Shown here piece by piece: positions 1 through 10,200 of a stretch of DNA of 64,000 bases. The stretch spans positions 592,373,643 to 592,437,642 of the forward strand of contig CM077115.1 of NCBI GenBank assembly GCA_039619475.1, read 5' to 3'. Every line of letters starts with the position of its first letter. The stretch's first letter is position 1. A program made the position numbers and the translations under genes. Source of the DNA: Icerya purchasi (Eukaryota; Arthropoda; Insecta; Hemiptera; Monophlebidae). Below the pieces are notes generated by a model. That model was given only the letters and a program-made list of their open reading frames with translations, searched no databases and had not been told where the DNA came from.

Positions 1-110
1 CACAACAGAGAAATATGGATAGAGTAAGAGTCAAGAATCCCTTCCAAGGCCTGTTTGTTGACTCACAGGCTCCGGCAATTCCATTGGAGAATATTCAATT
101 TATGAATCAT
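1..110 (-). pseudogene. I-clade/Jockey-type non-LTR retrotransposon ORF2, N-terminal endonuclease start (partial)
   Basis: Reading leftward from an ATG at 110, the product begins MIHKLNILQWNCRSL, the usual opening of the apurinic-like endonuclease domain in I-clade and Jockey-clade ORF2 proteins. A TGA at 63-65 interrupts the frame, which then continues as NKQALEGILDSY, also typical of the family, to the window edge. So this is the first 35 or so codons of a damaged ORF2 whose body lies to the left. No associated ORF1 is seen just upstream. The clade assignment rests on a short stretch and is tentative. Confidence 0.55.
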
Positions 111-572
111 AGAAAAAATTCGTAGGATGAGACGAATGGCTGAACCAGAATGCCAATGCAAGAAGCAGAAGCCAACGACAATGGCGAGCCATGCAGCCAA
201 CAGGAAATGAATCAGCAGCAATCCAGCAAAGAATAAATTCAAGAGAGGCATATCAAAGGTTAGAGGCCTTAACCTCGATCTTGGAAATTACTGTCAGTTT
301 GCACCACAAGACAATCCACAGTACAGCATAATGATCCTTATTTTCGAATGCCTATCGAAGACGTAACGGAATGCATACGCGACTGGTTAATAGAGCCGCC
401 GCCCGGAGAGGCAAATCGTTATAAATAAGATTAACTGTTACCATGGAGAAATTCTCCAAACTAGAAATATTCTTGATGAGCCTATGCATTAGAGATGCGC
501 AAATCAACTCCGATAGAGGAGTTGGATATATATGTGTCCATTCCGACTGCGGATATACATATATCCGCTTCT

Positions 573-702
573 CAACTCCAACTACGGCAGAGTTATCTCA
601 TATCCAGCGTATAATCGCTCTCTTCGCTGCGTATTCAACTCCAACTCCGGGAGAGTTATGTATCTCATATTCAGTGTATAATCGCACTCTTCGCTGCGTA
701 CT
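573..702. repeat. Imperfect tandem duplication, about 66-69 bp unit, two copies
   Basis: Two adjacent copies carry the shared blocks CAACTCCAACT, AGAGTTAT, CTCATAT, GTATAATCGC and CTCTTCGCTGCGTA. A partial third copy (AACTCCAGTTCC) follows at about 704. The stretch is noncoding. A nearby motif, TCCGACTGCGGATA (545-558), recurs at 2367-2380 on the other side of the RTE element. Confidence 0.6.
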
Positions 703-779
703 TAACTCCAGTTCCACGCAGCACTCTGAACGCACAGAGCAACAAAACGTCCTTGAACAAGGTACGCATTTTCTTTACA

Positions 780-2200
780 TCATCATCATCATGTTGCTTC
801 TTCTGTTGTAGAAGATTGCGTGCAATAACTACTGGTCTATACTAAACGGCTTTTTGCTAGATCAATCATTTATTGCAGCTTCAGATTTTTCTGTGCGCTT
901 GTTGTCATCCATTCCAGTTTCCTGCGACCTCTTATCGGCTTTTTGTTGATTTTTCCTTGGATAGCCACCATCAGCAATCTATTTTCGCGGATTTTATGCG
1001 CTAAATATTTATGCTTTTGGTTATCGATGTCTTCTAGTAGTTGTGCTTTTGATGTATTCAGCCTTTTTAGTACTTCCGCGTTACTAATGTGATCTCTCCA
1101 TGATATGTTCAAAAGTCTACGATAGCCCCACATCTCAAAACTTTGTATTCTTTTCTTGCATTCTGCGCTTATTGTCCACGTTTCGGAGCAATATTTCAGG
1201 ATAGTCCATACATAGCATTTCATAATTCTGATCCGCGTCTTTATATTCATATTTCTATTATCAAGCACCTTACGTAAATTGTTGAAAGCTGTTTTTGCCA
1301 TGCCGATTTTGGTTTTTATTTCTTTAGTGTCCCTTCCATCGTTAGTGATCAGCGCTCCTAGATATCTAAATTCTTTCACATTCTCTATTTTTCCCCCATC
1401 AATTTTTATGTGAGCTTCCTTATGATCGTTTCTTGTAAATTTAATAATCTTTGTTTTTTCAGTGTTAATTTTCATTCCGTACTTACGTCCTGTTTCATTT
1501 ATCTTGTCTATCATCTTCTGCATTTGGGGCTCTGATTCAGCGATGATCACTTTATCATCAGCGTAACTTATTTCATTGAAAGCATGATTTTCTCCCACTT
1601 TTGCGTTAAAATCACCCATTATGTATATTATATCTCCATTTTTTGCGCATTTTGTAGGGTCTTCCAGGTCTTGATAAAACTGTTCTATTTCTTCTTCATC
1701 ACTTTCCGCAGTAGGCGCATAAACCTGTATTACAGCAATACATTTTGGTTTAGTCTCAAATCTTACACAAATCACTCTTTCTGATTTTGGTATAACCGAA
1801 CTGATTTTGTTGCTTAATTTCGTAGTTATTAACATACCAACCCCGTATTCGTGCTTATCCGTTCCTACGTATATTATTTCATACTCATCATCTGCTTTTA
1901 TTCTTCCTGTTGCTGTCCATCTAGTTTCACTTATTCCCATAATATCGATTTTTAATCTTTTAGCTTCTAATATTACGTTTGCAAGTTTCCCACTTTGATA
2001 CAGAGATCTTACATTCCATGTTGCGATGTTCATGTGGTTCCGCCGCGCAATTCTGATTTACCAGCACTTTTTTTTGATAAAATAGCTAGTTCGCATCGCG
2101 TCAAATAACACCAAGCATTAAATTCGTGTATCATATTACTCATTTTGAGTTGAACATTTTAAATCACACCGTCACTATTACAGTTTGTGAATATGACGTA
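780..2200 (-). mobile_element. RTE-clade non-LTR retrotransposon, internally deleted
   Basis: A minus-strand element whose single ORF (870-2033) carries an RTE-type endonuclease and the C-terminal part of the reverse transcriptase. Downstream of the stop, a short 3' UTR ends in a trinucleotide tail (CATCATCATCATCAT on the plus strand, about 780-794). RTE elements commonly end in short tandem repeats rather than a long poly(A), which supports the clade call. The 5' boundary is not sharp; I place it near 2200. The element lies downstream of Gclm exon 4, probably in the next intron, in the same orientation as the gene. Confidence 0.7.
870..2033 (-). CDS. RTE endonuclease joined in frame to RT C-terminal region (deletion derivative)
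   Basis: 387 codons, starting at ATG 2033. Residues 1-145 or so are the endonuclease: [20 protein letters not shown], the VYAPT motif and MGDFNAKVGE, which holds a catalytic Asp/Asn pair. Immediately afterwards the sequence jumps to ISYADDKVIIAE, the RT catalytic YADD box, and continues through KFRYLG-like, CYVWTILKYCSETW and FEMWGYRRLL to the usual RTE C terminus with GRRKLEW. The endonuclease C-terminal half (including the SDH box) and RT fingers/palm motifs 0 to B are missing. Full RTE ORFs are typically near 1000 codons, so roughly 600 are gone, yet the join keeps frame and no stop follows. It cannot encode a working RT. It could be a recent deletion, or an ORF still encoding a partial endonuclease. 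Confidence 0.8.
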   Translation of the reverse strand: MNIATWNVRSLYQSGKLANVILEAKRLKIDIMGISETRWTATGRIKADDEYEIIYVGTDKHEYGVGMLITTKLSNKISSVIPKSERVICVRFETKPKCIAVIQVYAPTAESDEEEIEQFYQDLEDPTKCAKNGDIIYIMGDFNAKVGENHAFNEISYADDKVIIAESEPQMQKMIDKINETGRKYGMKINTEKTKIIKFTRNDHKEAHIKIDGGKIENVKEFRYLGALITNDGRDTKEIKTKIGMAKTAFNNLRKVLDNRNMNIKTRIRIMKCYVWTILKYCSETWTISAECKKRIQSFEMWGYRRLLNISWRDHISNAEVLKRLNTSKAQLLEDIDNQKHKYLAHKIRENRLLMVAIQGKINKKPIRGRRKLEWMTTSAQKNLKLQ

Positions 2201-2204
2201 ATTC

Positions 2205-2445
2205 TGTGAAACAGTAATGATAAGATAAATTTTGACAGTTGCGCGCACAGCTGTCGCCTTTCGGAGTGGAAATATACCAAATCATTCTGCCAGAGGTGAA
2301 TTCAACTGTATCCGGAATGATAATATTCGTTTTATGTCATCGGATATATATCCGACTGTGTCCGACTGCGGATATGTTTCCGAGGATATAACTATATCCG
2401 GAGTTACCCATGCCTACTATGAATCTGGGGTAACTTGTCATTTAA
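2205..2445. other. Noncoding stretch with repeated TATCCG/TCCGACTGCGG motifs
   Basis: Holds several copies of a GGATATATATCCG-like palindromic motif and TCCGACTGCGGATA, which is also present at 545-558. No supported gene. The matching motif on both sides of the RTE element may mean the element landed inside an older repeat. Confidence 0.4.
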
Positions 2446-2449
2446 GCAT

Positions 2450-4283
2450 AACCGAATGCGATTAGCTTTGCAATGACTATCCTCGTGAGGCACCACTGTG
2501 CGAAAATTGGGTTAGGCCATCCCACAGTGGCTCTCACGACCCAAATACCATAGTGGAGAAAAATTGCAGAAGAAATACCTACAATACTGTGAACTGCTCG
2601 ATAGTAGAACATAACAATAACCCAGAGGGAAACAACAGGGAAGAAAGTAAAACAGGAATTAGCAGAAATGTAAATTAGTAAAGAGAAATGCAGAAAGAGA
2701 TGTGACAAAATTAGGAGAGGAAGCTATATTGTGAGAAAAAAGCAGATCTAAAATTTCTGCTGATAGGTTATTGACAGCGGATGGGGATGAACCTGACGCA
2801 ATGGTCGATGTCCCGTCCGAGGATGAGGAAAGTAAGGCTATATTTAAGTTAGCATAGGAGGAATTGTCGCTTGAGTTGTTATGTTGAGTGAGAGCCCAAC
2901 CCATGGAAGGCGACGGAATTTGATTGGAAGGGAGAGAAGGAAATTGAGGCTGAGATTTATGAGGCGCCTTCGTTTTGATCTGTTTACGAAAAGTGGGAGA
3001 CTTGAGGGAAATTTGTGAATTAGGGACAGAACTATTGAGTGGAACACTGGCCTTAGAAGAAGGGATAGAGGCTTGGAGAAAGCTTGTGTGGAATAAGAAT
3101 TGCTTCTAATGATGGAAGCCTCCTGAAAGGAAACGTTTTCATAGGGCATAATCTTTTTGATATCCCTTTGTTTAGTCCATTCCGGACAACTGCGATCGTT
3201 GGAACAATGTGCGCCCTTTCAGTTTCGGCATAACGGAGGATTATGAAGATCAGTGCATTCTGAAAGGGAATGTTATTGAGCACAATGGGAACAAACAACT
3301 GAGGAGCTCCGGCAGTGTCTAGCAATATGCCCGAAAAGGAAACACTTAGCACACTGCATAGGAGGTTTAATACTCGAAGAATGAGGAAAACGAAGTTTAA
3401 AGATGTAAATAAAGTTAGGAAGGAAGTTTTTAGAGAACTTAAGTTCAACTGAATTCGTTGGAACCTTATGGCCTCCGGTTGTGCGCAGGATTATTCTGAC
3501 TCAGATTACCGGGACAGGTGATTCCAGGCCCTCTAAAATATCACTTTCAGAGAAGGAAGGATGAATGCCTGAGATTACGCCTAACCTATATAAAGAGGTG
3601 ACAGGTATAAATGCTTTAAGATTATGTTTAGTAAAAAATTTAAGTTTTTGAAGAAAAGAGTTGGCTCCAGAAGACGACGAAAAAATGACAGTAACGCGAT
3701 TTTCTTCTCGAGGGGTAATATCCGTAAAAGAAGAAGAAACAGAACTAATAAGTTTGGCCAGAGCCAGGGGGTGGTAGTTACCTATATTTGAGCCAGCCGA
3801 GGTGTGCTCGACAATGACTGAATAAGGACCCGGATGGTCTTGAGGATAAGTCTCAGCAGGATTAGGACTCCTATCGCTTTCGCTAATATTGGGATTATCT
3901 CCATCCTTATTGATGACGTTTGCTGAAATATTATTGTTATTATTGATGATATTATTCTTAGATTCGAAAATTTCATTAACGAGATCGCTACTCTTAGTGA
4001 CAATGTTATTATTTAGAAGTGTATTCTGAGTAATGTTGATATTATTATTAACCCTATTTCCATTATGTTCATCACTACTAGAAGTACTGTTATTCGAATC
4101 GAAAGGGTTAGACTGCGACAATCGCAAGTCTTTTGAGGGCAGTGACGCCACAGGGTATAGTGGGCTCGACGATTTACGTTATGGAGGAGCATCAGCAACC
4201 TCCATTAAATTCAAAGACAGATCTGTTTTAGAGAGCTTAAGCCCAGTAGAGGCTGCTGTGCGGCCCTCCTTGGACACGCTCAT
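2450..4283 (-). pseudogene. I-clade non-LTR retrotransposon ORF1 (gag-like), decayed
   Basis: The ORF1 frame starts at ATG 4283, meets a TAA at 4179-4181, then stays open for 216 codons to 3501. The N-terminal part is Ser/Asn-rich. The middle contains PGPYSVIVEHTSAGSNIG and a leucine-rich core, the RRM-like gag region of I/Jockey-type ORF1. Beyond 3501 frame breaks occur, but a CCHC zinc knuckle survives near 3330-3370 (CAKCFLFGHIARHC), followed by a second knuckle region and RSCPEWTKQ at about 3180. The most downstream part (to 2450) is recognisable only weakly. The product would coat element RNA. A second, more decayed copy lies at 4860-5555. Confidence 0.65.
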
Positions 4284-4289
4284 CTAAAC

Positions 4290-4855
4290 GAATATAGAAG
4301 AAGTGAAGAAACAAAACAAAACAAAAAAGAAGAAAAAAAAATCTAGAAATGAAATAAACTGCTAACTAAATAAATAATTTTCTCTTTAGATATCTTGTAA
4401 TGTAGAGGAGATACGGATAAACCATTGGTCAAACGGTCTCCATCTATAAGAATTTACATTTTGTAATCGTATTTTTTCTATTTATTTATTAAGGTTTTGT
4501 AATTTCAAGAATTATTTGAAAAGGAGATAATTTATATAATAATAATAAATAATAAAAAAAAAAAAAAAAAAAAAAAAAACTAAATAAATAATAGTAGCGT
4601 AAAATAATAATGACCGCTGGTCGAGTAAAATTAAGCAGAGAAGAAATAAATCGAAATATAAACGGTAGAAAGATTACAGAAAAGAACAATGAACGATCTC
4701 ACCGAGTTATCCGATATAATGAACGATGGAGTCGCGTTGCGATTAAACTGATAACGCGAGAGAATCGAAGACAGCAATTAACGCACGGAAAACCGGATTT
4801 CAATTTTAAAGCCTCGCGGAAGGAAACATTCTAATACAACATTATCCATTTAATT
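4290..4855. other. AT-rich noncoding stretch with a poly(A) run
   Basis: Contains an A run of about 26 bases at 4554-4579 and no recognisable gene. A 74-codon open frame at 4610-4834 is charged and low-complexity, and I do not support it. The stretch just upstream of 4283 probably holds the 5' UTR of the adjacent gag copy. Confidence 0.4.
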
Positions 4856-4859
4856 TCTT

Positions 4860-5510
4860 TTTGTTTAACCCACTCGGGGCAAGAACGATCATTAGTGCAA
4901 ATCTTTACAGTTGCAGCAGAGAAGAGACGTTTCGAGATTGGTGCAGTCAACAACAGAATGCTTTGAAGTACATAATGTGAATATAAACTACAGGAACAAC
5001 GAAAAAGCTCTGCGATACGACCAGAAAGGAAACATTCACCACATTAAGTAGGTGACTGAATACTGGGTGCGACAACAAAACCGAGTTTAAATATAAGAAC
5101 AAAATTTGGAAGAACAGATTTCGAAGGATTTGTCAGATGAAAACAATGGAAGTTGAGGACTCAAGCCGTTCCGAAAAATATTGTCTAAAGGCGGAATATA
5201 CATTGGCAATAAGAAACATTCTGAACAGAGCCCTATTAGGAATATAAGCTTTAAGGTTTCTTTCGAAAGTAAATTTAGAGTGCGTTAGGAATTAGTTTAC
5301 CGAAGAAACCGAAGGAAGAAAAGAAATACTGCCTTTGCTTTGCAAAACAATATTTCGACATCGGCAGGAGGGAGAAACTGAATAAATTAGCTTCGCAAAG
5401 GTTAGCGGATAGTTATAGCCTATATTCTGGCCCGTAGGATAATTTTTCACATATACTACAGAAAGCCTAGGGTGGCCGTGAAGAACAAATTGGTGTTTCA
5501 TTAATGGATA

Positions 5511-5511
<1 letters not shown>
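4860..5511 (-). pseudogene. Second decayed I-clade ORF1 (gag-like) copy
   Basis: Minus-strand reading gives HPRLSVVYVKNYPTGQNIG followed by YPLTFAKLIYSVS, which lines up with the SVIVEHTSAGSNIG...HPLALAKLISSVS block of the 2450-4283 copy. Further down, 4865-5045 reads CGECFLSGRIAEL...CTNDRSCPEWVKQKEIKWIM, matching its knuckle region. Stops and frameshifts are many. No ORF2 follows, so both copies look like 5'-end relics of separate insertions. Confidence 0.55.

Positions 5512-5542
<31 letters not shown>
5512..5542. repeat. (ATT)n microsatellite
   Basis: About ten ATT/TTA units adjoin the start of the decayed gag copy. Similar ATT-rich clusters occur at 6171-6240. Confidence 0.8.
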
Positions 5543-5544
<2 letters not shown>

Positions 5545-5559
5545 CTGGTGGTCACGAGA

Positions 5560-6430
5560 GTAGCTTTGTAAATTTATATAGTTATGAATATTTTATTGTT
5601 AATCTAATTTTATAAAAACCCTTTGTACGCATGCGCCAATGACAAGATATATATATATTTTAAAAAAAAGGTAAGTAGTTTGGATGCATGTGTACATTAG
5701 GGTGGCATTTGTAAACGGATTGTGGTTATTTTATTTTACATTACGCTACCGCTAAAAATGTTTTTTTATTTTATTTTGCTTCATGTATATGTTTGATTTT
5801 GTCGCAGTTTTAATTTCGCTTAGTTATCATATGATTAATATTCACAGCTAAATTTTAATTAAAATATTATTCTTAATTGTAAGCTAAAATGAAATAAGAT
5901 CTAAGTTTATTTTGTCTTGTATTCATACTTAAGTTGCGAAAAAAAAAAATCATTTTTTTTTTTAAATTTGATTCTCTAAAATAATTTTATTGTTCATTTC
6001 AGTTTTAGATTTCGTAGTTTTTGTTTGTTTATTTATTTTTTGATCTTTTGCTCCATCAATCGCGTAAATTTTGCGCATAGATGGAAATTGTACAATAATA
6101 ATAATAATAAATGATTTGATTTTGATTTTAATTTGAATACTATTACTATCACTGTTACGGCCATTATTAACATTATTATTATTACCATTACTGGAAATGA
6201 TTTCAACTGCCGTTATTATTATTATTATTATTAATAATGCTAGGTCTTGGAAGCTTAGTCTGAAATATATTATTATTATGAACCGTGCTATTGTTATTAT
6301 TAATATTACTGTTACTGCTAGTATTAATAATTTTGAATTACTATCACGGCTACTAGAGTTATTTCCTAATGAATTAGTTAGCGAAAGGTGTAATTCCTTC
6401 GACGGTAGAAAAACGACTGATGAGAGAGGG
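5560..6430. other. AT-rich noncoding DNA
   Basis: Rich in ATT/AAT triplet runs (about 6096-6110 and 6170-6310). I see no gene, exon or transposon terminus here. Confidence 0.5.
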
Positions 6431-6431
6431 T

Positions 6432-6610
6432 AGTTATAGGTTTGTTAACATGGACATTGGCCCAAGAACTAGGAAAAGGAGAAGAAAGATAATCAGACAT
6501 TTATGGGATGTAAAATATCCATCAAGAATGTATGAAGCGCTTGCATGACAGAAAGAGAAGGAAGGGAAAGAATCAATGCAGCGCTGTAGAGAGCAGGAAT
6601 AGTTAATTAG
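6432..6610 (-). mobile_element. I-clade retrotransposon 3'-end remnant
   Basis: The plus strand reads ATGGACATTGGCCCAAGAAC at 6450-6469. This matches the 3' end of the I-clade fragment at 7644-8380 (GGGCATTGGCCCAAGAAC) and is followed by a purine-rich antisense stretch typical of the family 3' end. No reading frame survives and no poly(A) is visible. Confidence 0.45.
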
Positions 6611-6644
6611 ATAAATAAAATCAAAATTATAGTCAGCACCTGAC

Positions 6645-6835
6645 GGAATAATCGACCGCAGAAGATGCGCACTTCGCCCTCCTATGATGGTCCTTGCTGG
6701 GCTATTCATCCCTGACCGACACAACAGAATTTCTCGAGCATACTCACATTTTCTCTCAAACCTTTCACCGTTATTTTTTCTTAACATTTTATTTTATTGT
6801 ATTTTGTATTTATTTTACAGGTTTACACACTTACA
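6645..6835. repeat. Dispersed repeat, copy 1 (copy 2 at 43195-43360)
   Basis: Shared blocks include GCGCACTTCG / ACGCACTTCG, CTATTCATCCCT, ACCGAC, CATACTCACATT and a T-rich tail with TTATTTATTT and GTTTAC. The two copies are in the same orientation and perhaps 70-75 percent alike by eye. No ORF or terminal repeat was recognised, so the class is unknown. Confidence 0.5.
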
Positions 6836-7092
6836 TCGAAACAATTAACTTAACTTGCAAGCCGTAATCAAGTCTCGTATTAATTGTAATAGTTTGTGTA
6901 AATTAAACGCGACATTAATAAACATTATGATTAATTACTTATTTAGGCATAATTCTCACAATTTTATTATACTCTTATAAAATATCACATATTCTTTTTT
7001 TTTCGTTTATTTATGATACGTTGGAAAATACACAAAATCAAAAAAAAAAAAAAAAAATAGCGAGTATAGTTCCGTTACATAACACATTTTAC

Positions 7093-7207
7093 CTGGTGGA
7101 TCACTGTGTGTAAGAATACGAACATTGTTTTCTTGACAAAAATTTTGCATATCTTTCGGCACTACGCAACACATGTCTAACTTAATGTGAAGAACACTAG
7201 GTTTTAT
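7093..7207 (-). CDS. Gclm: Gclm exon 4
   Basis: 115 nt, preceded by acceptor TATTTTCTAG and followed by donor GTAAAATG. Encodes [17 protein letters not shown] then [20 protein letters not shown], matching the VKP..NQVNLASCCV and QLLTHNDP region of vertebrate GCLM. Ends in phase 1. No continuation exon was found between 1 and 7092. Confidence 0.88.
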
Positions 7208-10200
7208 CTAGAAAATAGGAGAAGAAAAATAAATGCAACACACAATTATATAATATATCTATCTAATTAATTTCTTAAATAAGAAATTATTTTACAACTT
7301 ATTAAATTATACAATGTACACACTTTAATTAGTAACTTCGACCGTAAATCAGAAAAAACTAATGAACATCTTAATAATTTATATAAACAATTGAGAGGCG
7401 CAACTCGGGCCTATTAGAGTCCCAAATTTTATAAAAATCTTTTACAAAACCGTTTACATTATTCAAAATTTACTCTCGGTGGAATATATTCCTTTTTTCA
7501 CAATATTGATATAAATTTTTCAATACAATACCATTACCGGTGAAAAATAAAACGAGTTTCCCGAGTTACTTATCTGTAAATGTTTTATTAGTGCTGGTAT
7601 TTCAAAATTACAAAACGTAAAAGGCTGACATTTTACCGGGGTTTTTTCTTTTTTTTTGATTTAATGGGTCCATCAACATGGGCATTGGCCCAAGAACAGC
7701 GGAACAAAGGGGTAAGAGAGACTCAGATCCTTACACGATCAGAGATAGCCGACAGAAAGGAATCAAGAGCTAGAATAACCGAAGGAGGAAGAAGGGAGAG
7801 AATGAATGAAGCATAGAATGGAGCGGGAATACCGGTTTGTAAGAGGAAGGAATAAAAAGAAGCTTGTTTAGTTGATAATTACGAACAACTGAACATCATA
7901 TGATCGGGATCACAAATAAACTGATTGCTGGAGGAGTGTAATGGACAATAAGGAGCAGGCACGAGAGAATAACGGAACAGCGAGGAAGGGAGCAAACTGT
8001 GTCCAAAACGCAGGTGGCAAATCGCAGAGAGGTTGGAACGGCGCATAGAAGGAAAGTTAATAAACCAGGGGATGCGTGGAAGGTTAGGTTGAATAGACAA
8101 GAAAAAGGAGTTCGGGTTGGAGAATGGGGAGACACGTAGGGAGTTAAACCATAGTCTGGAATGAGCAGCTGCAAACAGAAGGGTAATATTGGAAGCTGAA
8201 AAGGCAGGAAGAAACCTACCAGAAGAGGAAGGTAATCGAGCGAATGAGTGTCAATTAATTAATTTCCCTCGATTCCGGCATGGCAAGGAATCCAAAGGAA
8301 ATCCGTTTGGATTAAGTGGGAAAGGAAGATATCATGAATCAAGGAACGAAGCTTCTCATTGGTAACCTAGAAGAAAATCAATCATCTACACCGAATAGCC
8401 TTACCGTTTTTTTCTTTTTTTTCCTTTGCTTGTATATGTAACAGTCGAAGCAAGTGTAATATATTATCATCCGAAAAGAAAGCTGGAATTATTTTGTACA
8501 GTTTTTTAACGTTATCTTGTATTAGGTGCTTCATTAAGAAATATAATATTATAAACAGAGATACGCGTCGCATATTTAAAAAAAAAAACGAAATTTTCAA
8601 AATAAACTTTTAAAGTTTAGTTAGGTTCCTGCTCTGACTAATTAAGCAGCTAAGGGTCATTATTTTAGCTACTGATCCACATACAAAAATAAAACATAAT
8701 AGAAACACTGGTCAATGCACAATTTCATCACCATCATTAGTAAGTTTAGATTCTAAAATCTCTTTAACGAGTCCACATTTGTATTATAATACCGCGATAT
8801 TTTTATATTTATTATCAGCAAGATTTAGTCAAAGTCTTTCCGATTACGTTTAGGGGGTGCCTTTTCAAAGTTCAAATTACTTTACTTTCTTTTTTTTAAT
8901 ATAAGTGAACATAATTTTCTTTCGTTTTCCCTTTTTCTGTTGTAAACTTATTAAAAATAGCATAATTATTGTTCATCAAGTTAACAGTATTGTCAATTTA
9001 TTTGTTCTTTTTTAATTGAAACAAAGATTTATTAAAATTATTTAATTTTAAAAAATAATTACATCTCCTAAAACAGAGCGCACTTCATGTTTGCTGCGCG
9101 TTCCGAATTTCACAAGTCCATAGAACAAACATTCGCGAAGTTTAGATTTGTTAAATTTTTCCTCTTCTTAAATAATGGCTAGAATTTTTTATATTCGATT
9201 AAAAGACGTTTTTGGTACACTCCGAATTTAACATTTAAAAGATGGATTCTTTAATGAGTTTTTTCAAATTACCCTTTGAGTGTGACCCTGCAACGATTTT
9301 GGTGTACATCTTTTGAGGGGGGAAAAGTGTAATTAACTGCAAACGGCTTATTTATAACACAGTAATTACCTATAAAAAGTTTTATAAAATATCGCTTAAC
9401 GTTCTAAGCGTCAAGCTAATCCAACAGTTAAATGCGCTACACCAAAATATCTTACTCCTTTTAGAGATACATCACAGGTGTGTTATCAACGATAATGAAC
9501 TAAATATAGAATTAAAAATATTTTTTTATATTTACCGTTACCTAAAAAACTAATTTCCGGTTTTTCATCGCAGCTGCTTTAATGGAGGGGAAGATGTTCA
9601 TCGGCAACCCCTTATTGCCTAAGTTGTTGATTTTTAAATACGTAAAAATACTCTTTTAATTTTAATATAACAAACTTTTCTCGAACCATTAGTTGACTTT
9701 CCATTCTGAAAGTTCAATGCGTTCACCGTCTACACAGTATAAATAAAGCTCCTGTCATTCCATTCGCCTCATCGGAATAGTTCGTAGATGTTTAAGGTGC
9801 TCTTTTCTATTTCATATTATATTTAAAATCATATGAGTTGATCCTTCTTCATTTGTGCTACTCTCTACACATTACTTGAACGTACTCCAAAGAAATGTTT
9901 AAATATAACAATAAATCGATGGAAAAAGTTTATATTGACACAATGATTGTCCGACTTTCACCTTAAACAATGTGATATTTCTACAACACATAATCTTTTT
10001 TGTATGAAATATGTATTATTATCCGGGGGGTCTGCAATAATGATCGGTTTAGCGTTAACGATCATTTCTCTCCTTCTGAAGGAAGAAATTTTGACAGATT
10101 TTTAATGTGGGCCGTGTGCATCTATAAAGGATTCGCGAATCGCAATTTACCGTATTTCCTTTTAATATTTTCTTCCGTTGTTTTTTCCGTTTTTTTAGTG

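Noticed and set aside
1..7092. Final Gclm exon
   Set aside because: No minus-strand stretch here matched the expected C-terminal block near an acceptor; the frames present belong to retroelements, so the exon is taken to lie outside the window.
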